Assembly: GCA_958448635.1 (NCBI GenBank)
Contig: CAUDEQ010000016.1
Coordinates: 1 to 35,094 of the forward strand
Direction of reading: 5' to 3'
Origin: an uncultured Bacillota bacterium
GTDB lineage: Bacteria > Bacillota > Clostridia > Peptostreptococcales > Anaerovoracaceae
DNA length: 35,094 bases
The position numbers and the translations under genes were made by a program. The notes below the pieces were generated by a model that was not told where the DNA came from, ran no database searches, and was given only the letters and a program-made list of their open reading frames with translations. Shown piece after piece: positions 1 through 7,977 of the stretch; the stretch's first letter is position 1; every line of letters starts with the position of its first letter.

Positions 1-27
1 GATTCGGGACTTTCACCCGTTAGAAAC

Positions 28-45
28 GTGCGCCGCCAGGCGCAC
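28..45. repeat. GC-rich perfect hairpin at window edge
   Basis: GTGCGCC and GGCGCAC form a perfect 7-bp stem around a GCCA loop. It lies just left of the terminator of the leftward gene. It has no following T-run of its own on the + strand, so it is not a typical rightward terminator. It could be the end of an interspersed repeat or of a feature cut by the window edge; the sequence here cannot decide. Confidence 0.5.
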
Positions 46-48
46 AAC

Positions 49-82
49 AAAAAAAGCGTCGCCGGGTCTCCGGTGACGCTTT
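49..82 (-). terminator. Rho-independent terminator of the GrdX-like gene
   Basis: A 13-bp stem (53-65 with 70-82, one G-T wobble, loop GTCT) is followed on the minus strand by seven T residues (A49-A55 on the + strand). It sits 40 bp beyond the stop codon of the leftward gene ending at 122. Confidence 0.85.
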
Positions 83-121
83 ATATAATGGTGTTTTATG
101 CTGTATATACAGTTGTTTTCT

Positions 122-472
122 TCACATGGATATCCTGCACTTCATGGTATCTGCGATCATAGGCACAGCTCCTGTCGGCGCGCTCTCTGTTCTGAGCTTT
201 TCTGTCATTTTCAAAGCCTTATACACCTCGTCAACATTTCGTTTCACAGGCGCATTGGGATCTCCGAAAAAAACGCCTATAGTCCTGTAGTATCTCAGCG
301 GATTCTTAATCTTTGGATTCGAGAGCCGCCCGCCCTCCTCCAGCAGCTTCATGGTCCTTTCAAATACTTTCTGAGGTCCTGCATTTCCTACGAATATGAT
401 GTCCACATCTTTTCCTTCGTACCTTTTTACAGACCTCATATTGTTCGTCACTATCGCCTTTCTTGTTATCAT
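122..472 (-). CDS. Small protein resembling GrdX (glycine/betaine reductase-associated)
   Basis: This is a 116-residue soluble protein without signal peptide or membrane segment. The start is supported by AGGAGG seven bases before the ATG. Near the N-terminus it has VTNN, then VDIIFVG and a Leu/Glu-rich helix followed by LSNPKIKNP and YRTIGVFF. That order resembles the GrdX family, small proteins of unknown activity encoded at the head of glycine/sarcosine/betaine reductase operons. No reductase gene is visible here: a terminator follows directly, and a divergent MerR-type regulator lies 262 bp away on the other side. The family call comes from motif layout read by eye; a HMM search would settle it. 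If wrong, it is a small conserved protein of unknown function. Confidence 0.5.
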   Translation of the reverse strand: MITRKAIVTNNMRSVKRYEGKDVDIIFVGNAGPQKVFERTMKLLEEGGRLSNPKIKNPLRYYRTIGVFFGDPNAPVKRNVDEVYKALKMTEKLRTESAPTGAVPMIADTMKCRISM

Positions 473-582
473 GCCATTACCTCCTTTCGTTATCCGGGAG
501 CCGAAGCAGCCTTCACTCCCCTTCTACTGTCTACAAAATAGCACATATATTTGAATGGAGTGCAATACCCTAGTTTGCAAAA

Positions 583-602
583 ATCTCCATCTGACTGGAG
601 AT
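583..602. promoter_or_regulatory. Perfect dyad, candidate operator of the MerR-type regulator
   Basis: ATCTCCA and TGGAGAT flank a 6-base centre, making a perfect 20-bp dyad. It lies one base upstream of the -35 of the predicted merR-type promoter. It also lies between a TTGCAA (575-580) and AT-rich hexamers at about 19-21 bp, a long spacing of the kind MerR proteins bind within. It is in the divergent region shared with the GrdX-like gene, so it could control either side. Assignment is inference. Confidence 0.5.
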
Positions 603-603
603 A

Positions 604-632
604 TTGTCTGAAAATTCTTTTTTTGGTATACT
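604..632 (+). promoter_or_regulatory. Sigma-A-type promoter for the MerR-type gene
   Basis: The -35 is TTGTCT (604-609) and the -10 is TATACT (627-632), separated by 17 bp. Transcription would start near 639 and give a 95-nt leader. That leader contains a short hairpin, ATATCC/GGATAT with a GAAA loop, at about 662-677. Confidence 0.6.
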
Positions 633-733
633 GTACCTATTCCGAACATATCACAGAAATCATATCCGAAAGGATATTTTACGATCCGTGAAGAGCCATG
701 TTCATATCTGAAAGATTCGAGAGGTGATATCTG

Positions 734-1966
734 ATGAAAATCGGTGATTTTGCGAAGAAATACGGTCTAAACGTAACTGCCGTAAGATATTATGTGGAGC
801 ATGCTTTGCTGACTCCTGAAAGAAAAAACAATCAGTATATATTCAATCGTTCCTGCATGGACGACATGGAAAAGATTCTCAAATATAAATCGCTGTCTTT
901 CTCGCTGGAGGAAATAGAGCTGCTTCTGTTTCTTGAAAAGACCTCTAAATTTAAAGATGCCATCGTAACGGATATATTCTCAAGCATCCTCCTGGAGAAA
1001 AAGGATGAGCTTGAGCAGCAAAAGGCCGAAATAGAAGATACGATAAAAAGGCTGTCTTATGAAATAGAAAATTTCCCTGAAAAGGGCGGCGGTATTTTAA
1101 ACGGTCCCAATGGAATCCCATTTACCTTCATACCTTATCTTTATTGCCCCGCATGCGGCATGCCTCTCAGCCTTGAGTCCGCCAGCATAACGGGGCGCAA
1201 GCTCATTTCGGGCGATCTCTGCTGCAAATGCGGCTATCACAGCTGCATAGATGATGGAGTAATTCTCTGTGAAGGCTACACAGATACCACGCCCTTCAAG
1301 GCTTTTAAAAATATAGAGTCTGTGGTGTCCATAGCAGAGGAGTTCGGCAACGAATACAGAAGACTGGTGGATAAGACATATATGTGGATGTACCACAGCC
1401 TTCCAAAAGCCACGACACATCAAAATGTGATGGCAGGGCCTTTTACCTTTAATTTTCTCCTTAAATATTGTCAGGAATTCAACAGCGATACTACATTTAT
1501 AATAGTCGATCCGTCTCTCAAACGAATCAAAAAAATGCAGAGCTATATGAATGATTTCGATTACCAGACGGTTTTTATCGCCGGTAATATAGACGAGGTG
1601 CCCATAAGAAAAGAGTGTATCGATGTGTATATCGACGACTTCTCGTCTACCAACTGTATATTCACATACAATCAAAGTCACTACAGGCACATCGCTCCTT
1701 TGCTGAAAAAGCGCGGCGTATCTGCAGGGATCTTCACCGATTATGAAAAGGCTCCAATGAGCCTTGAAAATTTCAAAAACGATCATCCGACCTTTATACC
1801 TGAAAAAATGAAGCTTGGCAATATAAAAAACGATATAAGCTCCTCAGGTATGAAATTCACGGAAAGCAAGCTCATAGGAAGCACCTCGGGCAAGGAAAAA
1901 CAGTTCAACAGACAAGTCGGCAATGAAAGAGTTCCCGTAATGGGATTCATCGCAGCTAAAGAATAA
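734..1966 (+). CDS. MerR-type regulator fused to zinc ribbon and methyltransferase-like domain
   Basis: This is a 410-residue protein. Residues 1-70 match a MerR winged helix-turn-helix (MKIGDFAKKYGLNVTAVRYY), and about 75-115 form a charged helical linker like a MerR dimerisation coiled coil. Residues about 136-172 hold four cysteines as CPAC and CCKC, a zinc-ribbon layout like the N-terminus of RlmA-type rRNA methyltransferases. The remaining ~220 residues look like a class I SAM-methyltransferase fold (strand IIVDPS, then NIDEVPI and VYIDDFSS). The usual glycine-rich SAM loop is not evident, so the domain may only sense a ligand. Canonical MerR proteins are 120-280 residues. The start has GAGAGGTG ten bases upstream. 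The DNA-binding role is secure; ligand and target are unknown. Confidence 0.75.
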   Translation: MKIGDFAKKYGLNVTAVRYYVEHALLTPERKNNQYIFNRSCMDDMEKILKYKSLSFSLEEIELLLFLEKTSKFKDAIVTDIFSSILLEKKDELEQQKAEIEDTIKRLSYEIENFPEKGGGILNGPNGIPFTFIPYLYCPACGMPLSLESASITGRKLISGDLCCKCGYHSCIDDGVILCEGYTDTTPFKAFKNIESVVSIAEEFGNEYRRLVDKTYMWMYHSLPKATTHQNVMAGPFTFNFLLKYCQEFNSDTTFIIVDPSLKRIKKMQSYMNDFDYQTVFIAGNIDEVPIRKECIDVYIDDFSSTNCIFTYNQSHYRHIAPLLKKRGVSAGIFTDYEKAPMSLENFKNDHPTFIPEKMKLGNIKNDISSSGMKFTESKLIGSTSGKEKQFNRQVGNERVPVMGFIAAKE

Positions 1967-2013
1967 GCCTGCCTTCAAACACATCTGCAAGTCGCAGCTG
2001 TTTGCCGGCAGGC
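1967..2013. terminator. Bidirectional terminator between convergent genes
   Basis: GCCTGCC (1967-1973) pairs with GGCAGGC (2007-2013), with further inner pairing (CAAACA/TGTTTG and CTGC/GCAG). It starts directly after the stop codon of the MerR-type gene and lies 13 bp beyond the stop of the leftward DUF3237 gene. T-rich sequence follows in both directions. Confidence 0.7.
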
Positions 2014-2026
2014 ATAATCCATTTGT

Positions 2027-2506
2027 TTATTTTACCATGTACGCATCGTATACGATGGTCCACTCGTCCTTGCAGCCCAGAATACCGAAGCAGCATGCTC
2101 CGTTGAGCCACTGATATCTTTCGTCTCCCGTCTCAAAGAGAAGGTGCTGACGAAAGTAATAGTCCGCCGGATCGACGTACTCGCCTCTTTCCATGGCGGC
2201 ATCCTGCTCAGGCTTGATGACTGCCCTGCCTATGGTGGTCAGGGAGATCAGCGCCCAGTCATCCGTCTTCAACAGATATCGCGTGTCTACGCAGTTGAGA
2301 TAGTTGGGGTACATCAGATTCCAGTCTGCACCGAAGCTCATCACGTCGCCGCTTATCTTGCCGTCAAATCTGCCTCCCGCTATGGGACATATCACCAGAT
2401 CGCCTCTGCCCACATTACCTACCTCATGGATGCCTTCATCAAGATCCACCTCTATGTAAAAAAGATGCTCCAGCTGCGCTTCCGGCAGCTTCATTCTTTC
2501 TCTCAT
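2027..2506 (-). CDS. DUF3237 family protein, copy 2
   Basis: This 159-residue soluble protein has the DUF3237 signature: GNVGRGDLVICPIAGGRFDG, then a GADW motif, then DTRYLLKTDDWALISL. DUF3237 proteins are small beta-rich proteins of unknown activity. This is the last gene of the leftward MFS-amidohydrolase operon and a paralogue of the next gene upstream, with the same length and motif order, so it looks like a tandem duplication. AGGAGGT lies five bases before the chosen ATG; an in-frame ATG at 2494 is less well placed. A shared role with the hydrolases (binding or converting a product) is inference from operon context. Confidence 0.75.
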   Translation of the reverse strand: MRERMKLPEAQLEHLFYIEVDLDEGIHEVGNVGRGDLVICPIAGGRFDGKISGDVMSFGADWNLMYPNYLNCVDTRYLLKTDDWALISLTTIGRAVIKPEQDAAMERGEYVDPADYYFRQHLLFETGDERYQWLNGACCFGILGCKDEWTIVYDAYMVK

Positions 2507-2593
2507 TGCATACCTCCTGTATAATTCATCACGACAGCTTCACTTCCCGCCGTTTTTTAGGGCAAAGCCCAATCGTCAATAGCCGATTCGTTC

Positions 2594-3070
2594 TTACTTT
2601 ATCGCATAGACATCCAGGCACACATTGCCCTCCTCCGTTATTATGGTAACGGCAAAGACAACGAGCCTGTTCACCCAGCGGTATTTCTCCGCTCCTGTGG
2701 TCAGCTCGACGGTGGTTCGGAAGTAATATTCCTCTCCATCAGGATACTCATCCCTTTCTCCGCTCATCGTCTCCATATCCATGATTAGCCTGCCTCGGCA
2801 CTTTATGGATATAAAGGCTCCGTCGTCGGTCTTCAGCAGATATCTGGTATCCATGGCGTTGATGTTATCATCGTATAAAAGCCCCCAGTCTCCGCCGAAA
2901 TCCATGATTTGGCCGTTTATCCGGCCTTCGAATCGACCGCCTTTTACGGGAACGATTTCGCTGTAGCCCGTGCCGATATCTCCCAGCGGCATCGGCTCTC
3001 CCAGAATGACCTCTGCGCGGAACAGCTTCTCAAATCCCGGCTCAGGCATACGATATTCACTCAGCTTCAT
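2594..3070 (-). CDS. DUF3237 family protein, copy 1
   Basis: This is a 158-residue protein with the DUF3237 core: GDIGTGYSEIVPVKGGRFEG, GGDWGLLYDD and DTRYLLKTDDGAFISIKCRG. No signal peptide or membrane segment is present. Its start overlaps the 3' end of the upstream amidohydrolase by 14 bp, and its GGAG ribosome-binding site lies inside that gene, so translation is probably coupled. The strict coupling of a DUF3237 gene to a hydrolase gene suggests the two proteins act on the same compound. The biochemical activity of the family is not established, and none is assigned here. Confidence 0.78.
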   Translation of the reverse strand: MKLSEYRMPEPGFEKLFRAEVILGEPMPLGDIGTGYSEIVPVKGGRFEGRINGQIMDFGGDWGLLYDDNINAMDTRYLLKTDDGAFISIKCRGRLIMDMETMSGERDEYPDGEEYYFRTTVELTTGAEKYRWVNRLVVFAVTIITEEGNVCLDVYAIK

Positions 3071-4736
3071 TCAATATCTCTCCTTCGAACATTATCAGCT
3101 CAGGCTTGACCTGATGTATCTTCTCCTCGTCTATCTCAAACAGGTTGTCGCTGAGGATACACAGATTGGCCCTTTTCCCCGCTTCAAGACTTCCCGTCCT
3201 GTGTGCGTCTCCCAGGCTTATGGCATTGTTTATGGTATATCCCAGCAGGAGATCTTCGATGGAAAGCTTCTCTTCCTCAGGCTCTCTCATCTTCTCTTCT
3301 CCCGGCAGCTTTCTGGTATGCCCTGCCTCTATACCCAGGAAAGGCGATGCCATCTCGAAATCCTCGTTGTCCACCACGTCACTGCTGAAGTTTACAGGTA
3401 CGCCCATCTCTATCATCCTGTTAAAGGAGTACATGCTGCGGAATCTTTCCTCACCCAGAAAGAGCTTTGCTGCGTCTCCAAAGGCGCCGCCTGCCCATGC
3501 CGGCGTGAAGTTTATGTGAACGCCCAGAGGCTTTACCCGTTCCCTGTCCTCAGGCTTGGTCAGCTCACAGTGTACCAGCCAGATTGTCGCCGTGAAGTCT
3601 CTTCCTTCGGCAGCTTCAAGACGCTGCGCCTTTTCCACTGCATTGAGCGCCGTTCTGAAGGATCTGTCACCTACGTTGTGTATCTGTATTCCCAGACCCT
3701 CCTGATTAAGGCGGCAGAACACCTGTGTAAGCTCCTCCTCCGTCATGTTCATCACTCCGCAGTCCTTTCCCTCAGGGTCATTGGCAAAGGGCTCTATCAC
3801 TGCGCTGGTCCCTATCTCATTGGTCCCGTCCAGGAAGAATTTCAGCATATCCACCTTGATGTAGTCGTCTCCGTATTGTGCCTGCCATTTCTTTGCAGTC
3901 GCTATGGAGTCTTCCAGCGCATCGAAATTTTCCATCAGCACCATTCCATAATAGTAATGCTTTAGTCTCCCTGTTTTTTCCAGAGCCTTCATGGACTGCA
4001 GCGTTCCCTCGCTCTCGGTAAAGCCGTCGCAGATACCTGCCACGCCCCACGATGTGAAGTCCTCCAGCACCGGCAGCACCACCTCAGGATCCGATTCCGA
4101 CGGCGGCTGCCATCCGAGCTTGTCAAACATCTTATCGATATCCTTATTGAATTCGAAGACCCTCTCATATGCGAAGCCATCGGGAACACCGTTTTCATCC
4201 CTGCCGTAATTGGCAGTGGAGTTCTCATTGTAAGGAGTATTCTCGTCTATCTCCATCAGCTCCAACATTCTGCTGTTGAGAAGCGCTCTGTGGAAGTTGG
4301 CATCGCACAGCAGCACCGGCCTGTCCGATACATATCTGTCCATCAGATACCTGTCCACACCCGGTTTGTCCATAAGCTCCGTAGGGCACGAATATGCGTA
4401 TATATAAGGGCACTCCTCTGCGGACACCTGATCGGCGTAATCCCTGACGATCTCCATTATCTCCTCCACAGAGCCATAATCCTTTTGTTCCAGAAGAAAA
4501 CACCATTTGCTTTTTGCCACGGCAGTCAGATGAGTATGGCTGTCGATGAAGGAGGGTATTATCATCTTCCCCTCCGCATCTACGATGTGAGGATCTTCAC
4601 CTGCAATAGATCCGGCTTTCTTTACCTCGCCCACATATACGATGTCCTTACCTTCAATCACAAGAGCCTCAGCCCACTTCTGCTGTCTGTTTCCTGTCCA
4701 TATGCGTCCATTGACTATTAATGTCCTGTTGCTCAT
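3057..4736 (-). CDS. YtcJ-like amidohydrolase (amidohydrolase family 3)
   Basis: This is a 559-residue metal-dependent hydrolase. An N-terminal beta-sandwich segment leads into the HxH metal motif in IIPSFIDSHTH. Further expected ligands are present: Lys in VDMLKFFLDG, His in GIQIHNVGDR, His in IWLVHCE and Asp in VNFSSDVVDN. A C-terminal urease-like segment, GSLEAGKRANLCIL, closes the fold. Length matches the YtcJ/LAF3 group (500-580 residues), whose known members cleave N-substituted amides or formamides, but most substrates are unknown. No signal peptide is visible, so it is cytoplasmic. AAAGGAGA precedes the ATG at 4736. It follows a second YtcJ-like gene and an MFS transporter, so it probably acts on an imported compound. 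Confidence 0.85.
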   Translation of the reverse strand: MSNRTLIVNGRIWTGNRQQKWAEALVIEGKDIVYVGEVKKAGSIAGEDPHIVDAEGKMIIPSFIDSHTHLTAVAKSKWCFLLEQKDYGSVEEIMEIVRDYADQVSAEECPYIYAYSCPTELMDKPGVDRYLMDRYVSDRPVLLCDANFHRALLNSRMLELMEIDENTPYNENSTANYGRDENGVPDGFAYERVFEFNKDIDKMFDKLGWQPPSESDPEVVLPVLEDFTSWGVAGICDGFTESEGTLQSMKALEKTGRLKHYYYGMVLMENFDALEDSIATAKKWQAQYGDDYIKVDMLKFFLDGTNEIGTSAVIEPFANDPEGKDCGVMNMTEEELTQVFCRLNQEGLGIQIHNVGDRSFRTALNAVEKAQRLEAAEGRDFTATIWLVHCELTKPEDRERVKPLGVHINFTPAWAGGAFGDAAKLFLGEERFRSMYSFNRMIEMGVPVNFSSDVVDNEDFEMASPFLGIEAGHTRKLPGEEKMREPEEEKLSIEDLLLGYTINNAISLGDAHRTGSLEAGKRANLCILSDNLFEIDEEKIHQVKPELIMFEGEILNEAE

Positions 4737-4784
4737 ATGTTGTCTCCTTTTATGCCTTTGTATCGTTCTTTTCCTGATTAAAAT

Positions 4785-4806
4785 GCGGCCCGTCGATATG
4801 GGCCGC
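4785..4806 (-). terminator. Intercistronic hairpin, possible partial terminator
   Basis: GCGGCCC and GGGCCGC form a perfect 7-bp stem with an 8-base loop. On the minus strand it is followed by ATTTTAAT. It sits directly after the stop of the upstream amidohydrolase and inside the presumed operon. It may dampen downstream expression or stabilise the upstream mRNA end. Confidence 0.55.
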
Positions 4807-4812
4807 CTTTGA

Positions 4813-6501
4813 TCAGATCATCTCGCCTTTAAATATGCGATGCTTTATTTGTGTGAACTCAACGTCCATTATATCCGTATTTTCAAGATCGCGATCCAGC
4901 ACCAGAATGTCTGCGGATTTTCCGCATTCTATGGAGCCTGTGATATTTTCCGTAAACATCTCGTATGCGCCGGAAGCCGTGTAGCTTTTTATCATTTCCT
5001 CCAGCGTCATGCAATCTATTTCGGGATCATCATCAGGTCCGCATATAACATCCTTGTATTGCTCATAGTCAGGTGAATTCTTAGGATTCTTACGGGTCAC
5101 GCCTATCTGTATTCCTATAAACGGATTGATGACAGTGAGAACAGGGAAATCCGTTCCCGATGCTATAACCACTCCGGCTCTATGCAGTCGTCCCATAGGA
5201 TACTGATTCAACACCCTGTCTCTGCCCAGCAGAGGCTCGCTGAAGTTCTCCGCAAAGCCATCGTAAAGAGGCCATGACGGCTGCATGGATGCGATCACCT
5301 CCAGCTCTGCCATTCTCTTCATGTCTTCCTCTGTTATGTTGACTATATGCGCTATGGCATTTCTGTTGCCCTTCACGCCTTGATCCCTGACGTATTCGAA
5401 GCCATCGAGTATCTGCTTTACGGCAGCATCTCCCATGCAGTGGACATGTATCTGGAAGCCTGCTTTGCTCAGCTTGAGGAATGCCTTTCTCAGTCTTTCA
5501 TCTGTCCATTGTGAGCCTCCCCTGTAATCTTCAGGAAGACCGTTCAGCTTGAGGATCTCCTCCTCAAAAGGCTCAATCACATAAAATCCGAACAGTCCTT
5601 CATCGCAGAAGAACTTGATGGTATCGATCTGGAAGTCCTCTCCCACATCGTATTTCCCTTTTTCGGCAACCATTTTATCAAACTGTTCGTCGCCCTCGGA
5701 CGGATCGGCCAGCCATGCCGACCTTACACGTATCTTCAGCTTTCCTTCCTCTGCCAGCTGATGGTACGCCTCCATGGCGTTGGAGCTGGCATAGGCGTCA
5801 AACACACCCATTATACCGTTTGGCAGTGCATACTGCTCCTGGAAGGCCATCAGACCCTCCTTGTATTCTTCCACCGAGAAATCGGCTAGTTCAACGTTGT
5901 CGAAAACTATATCTATGGCCTGCATTTCTCTGAAGAGCCCTGTCGGCTCTCCATTTTCATCCCTCACCATACCTCCGGAAGGATCGGGAGTATCCTTGGT
6001 GATGCCTCCCATCTCCATGACCTTGCTGTTTACCAGCAGATAGTGGTAATCGTATGATCTCATGGTCATAGGTCTGTCGGAGCATATCTTGTCAAGGTCT
6101 CTGCATGTAGGCTCTCCTTCCGGATCCTCCTGGAATTCCGCAGGGTTCCAGCCCACCGACCTGATTATCGGTAGGTCGGGATTCTCATCGCAGTACTTCT
6201 TTAGCTCTGCCATCATCCTGTCGATATAATCCTGTCTGCTTTCCTCCGGATATCTGTCAAAGCCGTACATCAGCTTCGTCTTGTAAAGCTCCGTGCAGGA
6301 GGATGAATGAAGATGCGCATCGATAAATGCGGGTATGATACTGCAGCCTTCGGCGTCGATTACCTCGACGCCGTCGCCTGCGTAGGCATTTATCTTTTCC
6401 TCGGATCCAACATCTATTATCCTGCCGTCTCCGATGGCGATACTGCTGCTTTCCTTATCGGAAAAAATCTTTCCGTTCTTGATTATTATATCTGCCTTCA
6501 T
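4813..6501 (-). CDS. YtcJ-like amidohydrolase, second paralogue
   Basis: This is a 562-residue hydrolase from the chosen ATG (MKADIIIKNGKIFS, the usual family start). An in-frame TTG at 6534, three bases after the MFS stop, is an alternative with no clear ribosome-binding site. The ATG at 6501 also has only a weak one. Metal-site motifs are complete: HxH in IIPAFIDAHLH, Lys in IDTIKFFCDEG, paired His in GFQIHVHCMGD, His in NAIAHIVN and Asp in VIASGTDFPV. The C-terminal GSIECGKSADILVL closes the composite domain. It is related to, but clearly diverged from, the amidohydrolase downstream, so the pair may handle two related substrates or successive steps. It is cytoplasmic; the substrate is unknown. 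Confidence 0.85.
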   Translation of the reverse strand: MKADIIIKNGKIFSDKESSSIAIGDGRIIDVGSEEKINAYAGDGVEVIDAEGCSIIPAFIDAHLHSSSCTELYKTKLMYGFDRYPEESRQDYIDRMMAELKKYCDENPDLPIIRSVGWNPAEFQEDPEGEPTCRDLDKICSDRPMTMRSYDYHYLLVNSKVMEMGGITKDTPDPSGGMVRDENGEPTGLFREMQAIDIVFDNVELADFSVEEYKEGLMAFQEQYALPNGIMGVFDAYASSNAMEAYHQLAEEGKLKIRVRSAWLADPSEGDEQFDKMVAEKGKYDVGEDFQIDTIKFFCDEGLFGFYVIEPFEEEILKLNGLPEDYRGGSQWTDERLRKAFLKLSKAGFQIHVHCMGDAAVKQILDGFEYVRDQGVKGNRNAIAHIVNITEEDMKRMAELEVIASMQPSWPLYDGFAENFSEPLLGRDRVLNQYPMGRLHRAGVVIASGTDFPVLTVINPFIGIQIGVTRKNPKNSPDYEQYKDVICGPDDDPEIDCMTLEEMIKSYTASGAYEMFTENITGSIECGKSADILVLDRDLENTDIMDVEFTQIKHRIFKGEMI

Positions 6502-6537
6502 AGTTACGATCGCTTTCTGATGTTCAATATTCAAAGC

Positions 6538-7806
6538 TTATGCTGCGCATTTGTTCTTCTTGGAGGTTGCGATAAATCTGAGGACTGTTGCAATTACCAG
6601 CGCCACCGTCATTACCAGCCATGGAGTCTTGTAGCCGCCTGTTGCGTCGAACATCATTCCAACCAGCGGTGCTCCAAATATTCCGCCCACAGCGATAAGC
6701 ATGTTGAGATAACTGATGAATCTGTGGAGTTCCTTCTCTCCGCATACATATGCCATAACCAGCGGCGATACGGTGTTTACCGCAGGAACGCCGAATGCAT
6801 AGAGGATTATAGCAGGATACATAAGTCCCGGCATATTTGCCACCATGGCATATCCCAGTGTTCCCAGTGCGAACAGCAGACATGTTGCCGTTGCGCCGAA
6901 CTGTACTCCGAACTTATCTGTTGCCCATCCTATGATCAGGTTCGTTCCGATGAGGGCAACGGATATCAGCGATGATATAAACGTTGCTATAGTCGGTGAC
7001 TGACCTGACATGATGAGAGTAGGAATTCCGTGGGACAGCATCGAGCTGGAAGCCAGTACCAGGAATACACAGGATATGAGAACCAGCCATACTGGAGCTT
7101 TCTTAAGACCTTCCTTTACTGTGTATCCAGGAACAGCATTAGGATTAACAGCTCCTGCTGGCGGCATTTCTTCACCCTCACCCATTCTGGCGATTCCTTT
7201 TTCGGCAGGGCTCCACACTGCAAATTTTGCCATGAGAGGCAGACAAATCAGTATACCAACTGCACAGAATATATAGCCGCCTCTCCATCCTGCATTATAT
7301 ATTACCATATTCAAGATATTTACGACTACCATACCGAGGAGAGAGATGCCACCGATATAGATACTCATAGCTCTTCCTCTTACAGCCGGACCGAACCAGT
7401 TACTTACAAGTATCGTGCATGGCGTTGCCGTACATGCGGCGAAGCATATGCCCTGAAGAATTGACAATGCATAGAAGTGCCATACCTGACTCGAAAAAGC
7501 AAAGCCAACGAATGAGAGAACTCCCAGCGTTCCAGTGATAAGCATTATCTTCTTGATATTATTCTTGTTAACTATTTTCGATACAATATACAGCGTGATG
7601 ATATTCGCCACTGACAATATCGATATGTAAAGAGAAAATGCGCCTACCGGTATCTGCAGTTCCGTTGTTACCGGAACCATGAAATAACCGGAGGTAGAAA
7701 TAATTCCGTTATAAATCAGCGTACCTATCAGTGACGCCATGATAATGATATACCAGCCGAAATAGATCTTACCGTTTTCATCTCTCAGCCTCATCTTGTT
7801 GTTCAT
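6538..7806 (-). CDS. Major facilitator superfamily transporter
   Basis: This is a 422-residue protein with about twelve hydrophobic segments and a polar central loop (about residues 205-230, GEGEEMPP). It has the MFS-type conserved region between the second and third helices and RGRAMSIYIGG around helix 5. The general look is that of the oxalate/formate (OFA) and monocarboxylate-type branch, whose members move organic anions; the substrate is not readable from sequence. AGGAGGT lies seven bases before the ATG. It is the first gene of the leftward operon that continues into two amidohydrolases and two DUF3237 genes, and it is divergent from an AraC-type regulator. Import of the hydrolase substrate is the simplest reading; product export is possible. 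Confidence 0.82.
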   Translation of the reverse strand: MNNKMRLRDENGKIYFGWYIIIMASLIGTLIYNGIISTSGYFMVPVTTELQIPVGAFSLYISILSVANIITLYIVSKIVNKNNIKKIMLITGTLGVLSFVGFAFSSQVWHFYALSILQGICFAACTATPCTILVSNWFGPAVRGRAMSIYIGGISLLGMVVVNILNMVIYNAGWRGGYIFCAVGILICLPLMAKFAVWSPAEKGIARMGEGEEMPPAGAVNPNAVPGYTVKEGLKKAPVWLVLISCVFLVLASSSMLSHGIPTLIMSGQSPTIATFISSLISVALIGTNLIIGWATDKFGVQFGATATCLLFALGTLGYAMVANMPGLMYPAIILYAFGVPAVNTVSPLVMAYVCGEKELHRFISYLNMLIAVGGIFGAPLVGMMFDATGGYKTPWLVMTVALVIATVLRFIATSKKNKCAA

Positions 7807-7845
7807 TACGATTACCTCCTTGCAAAAAACATTTAGAGCCGCTCT

Positions 7846-7941
7846 TATTTTATGTATTTATCGTACAATTCTGTCTTTTGCGTAACAACCGTCATTTTTT
7901 GTGTCTATTTTATGTTTTTTAATAACATTTGACGTCATTTT
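7846..7941. promoter_or_regulatory. Divergent control region with interleaved direct repeats and leftward promoter
   Basis: Two direct repeats alternate: TATTTTATGT at 7846 and 7906, and CGTCATTTT at 7890 and 7933. A weak leftward promoter for the MFS operon lies within: -35 TTGTTA (7883-7888 on the complement), 17 bp, -10 TACGAT (7860-7865). One CGTCATTTT copy ends up just upstream of that -35, as expected for an AraC-type activator. The other overlaps the -35 of the regulator's own promoter, which would allow autorepression. Operator assignment is inference. Confidence 0.5.
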
Positions 7942-7957
7942 GATTTTTTTGTATAAT
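7929..7957 (+). promoter_or_regulatory. Strong sigma-A-type promoter of the AraC-family gene
   Basis: TTGACG (7929-7934), a 17-bp spacer and a consensus TATAAT (7952-7957). The start would fall near 7964, leaving only about 14 nt before the ATG at 7978, so the leader is extremely short. Confidence 0.75.
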
Positions 7958-7977
7958 TTTAACAGGAGATAACCGAT

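Noticed and set aside
98..541. 147-codon open frame on the + strand at the left edge
   Set aside because: It is the antisense shadow of the GrdX-like gene and lacks a ribosome-binding site.
583..602. Relation of the TCTCCA/TGGAGA dyad to array 1 arms TCTCCAAA/TTTGGAGA
   Set aside because: The hexamers match, but the centre is 6 nt instead of 21 and the dyad is single and promoter-linked; chance similarity is the simpler reading.
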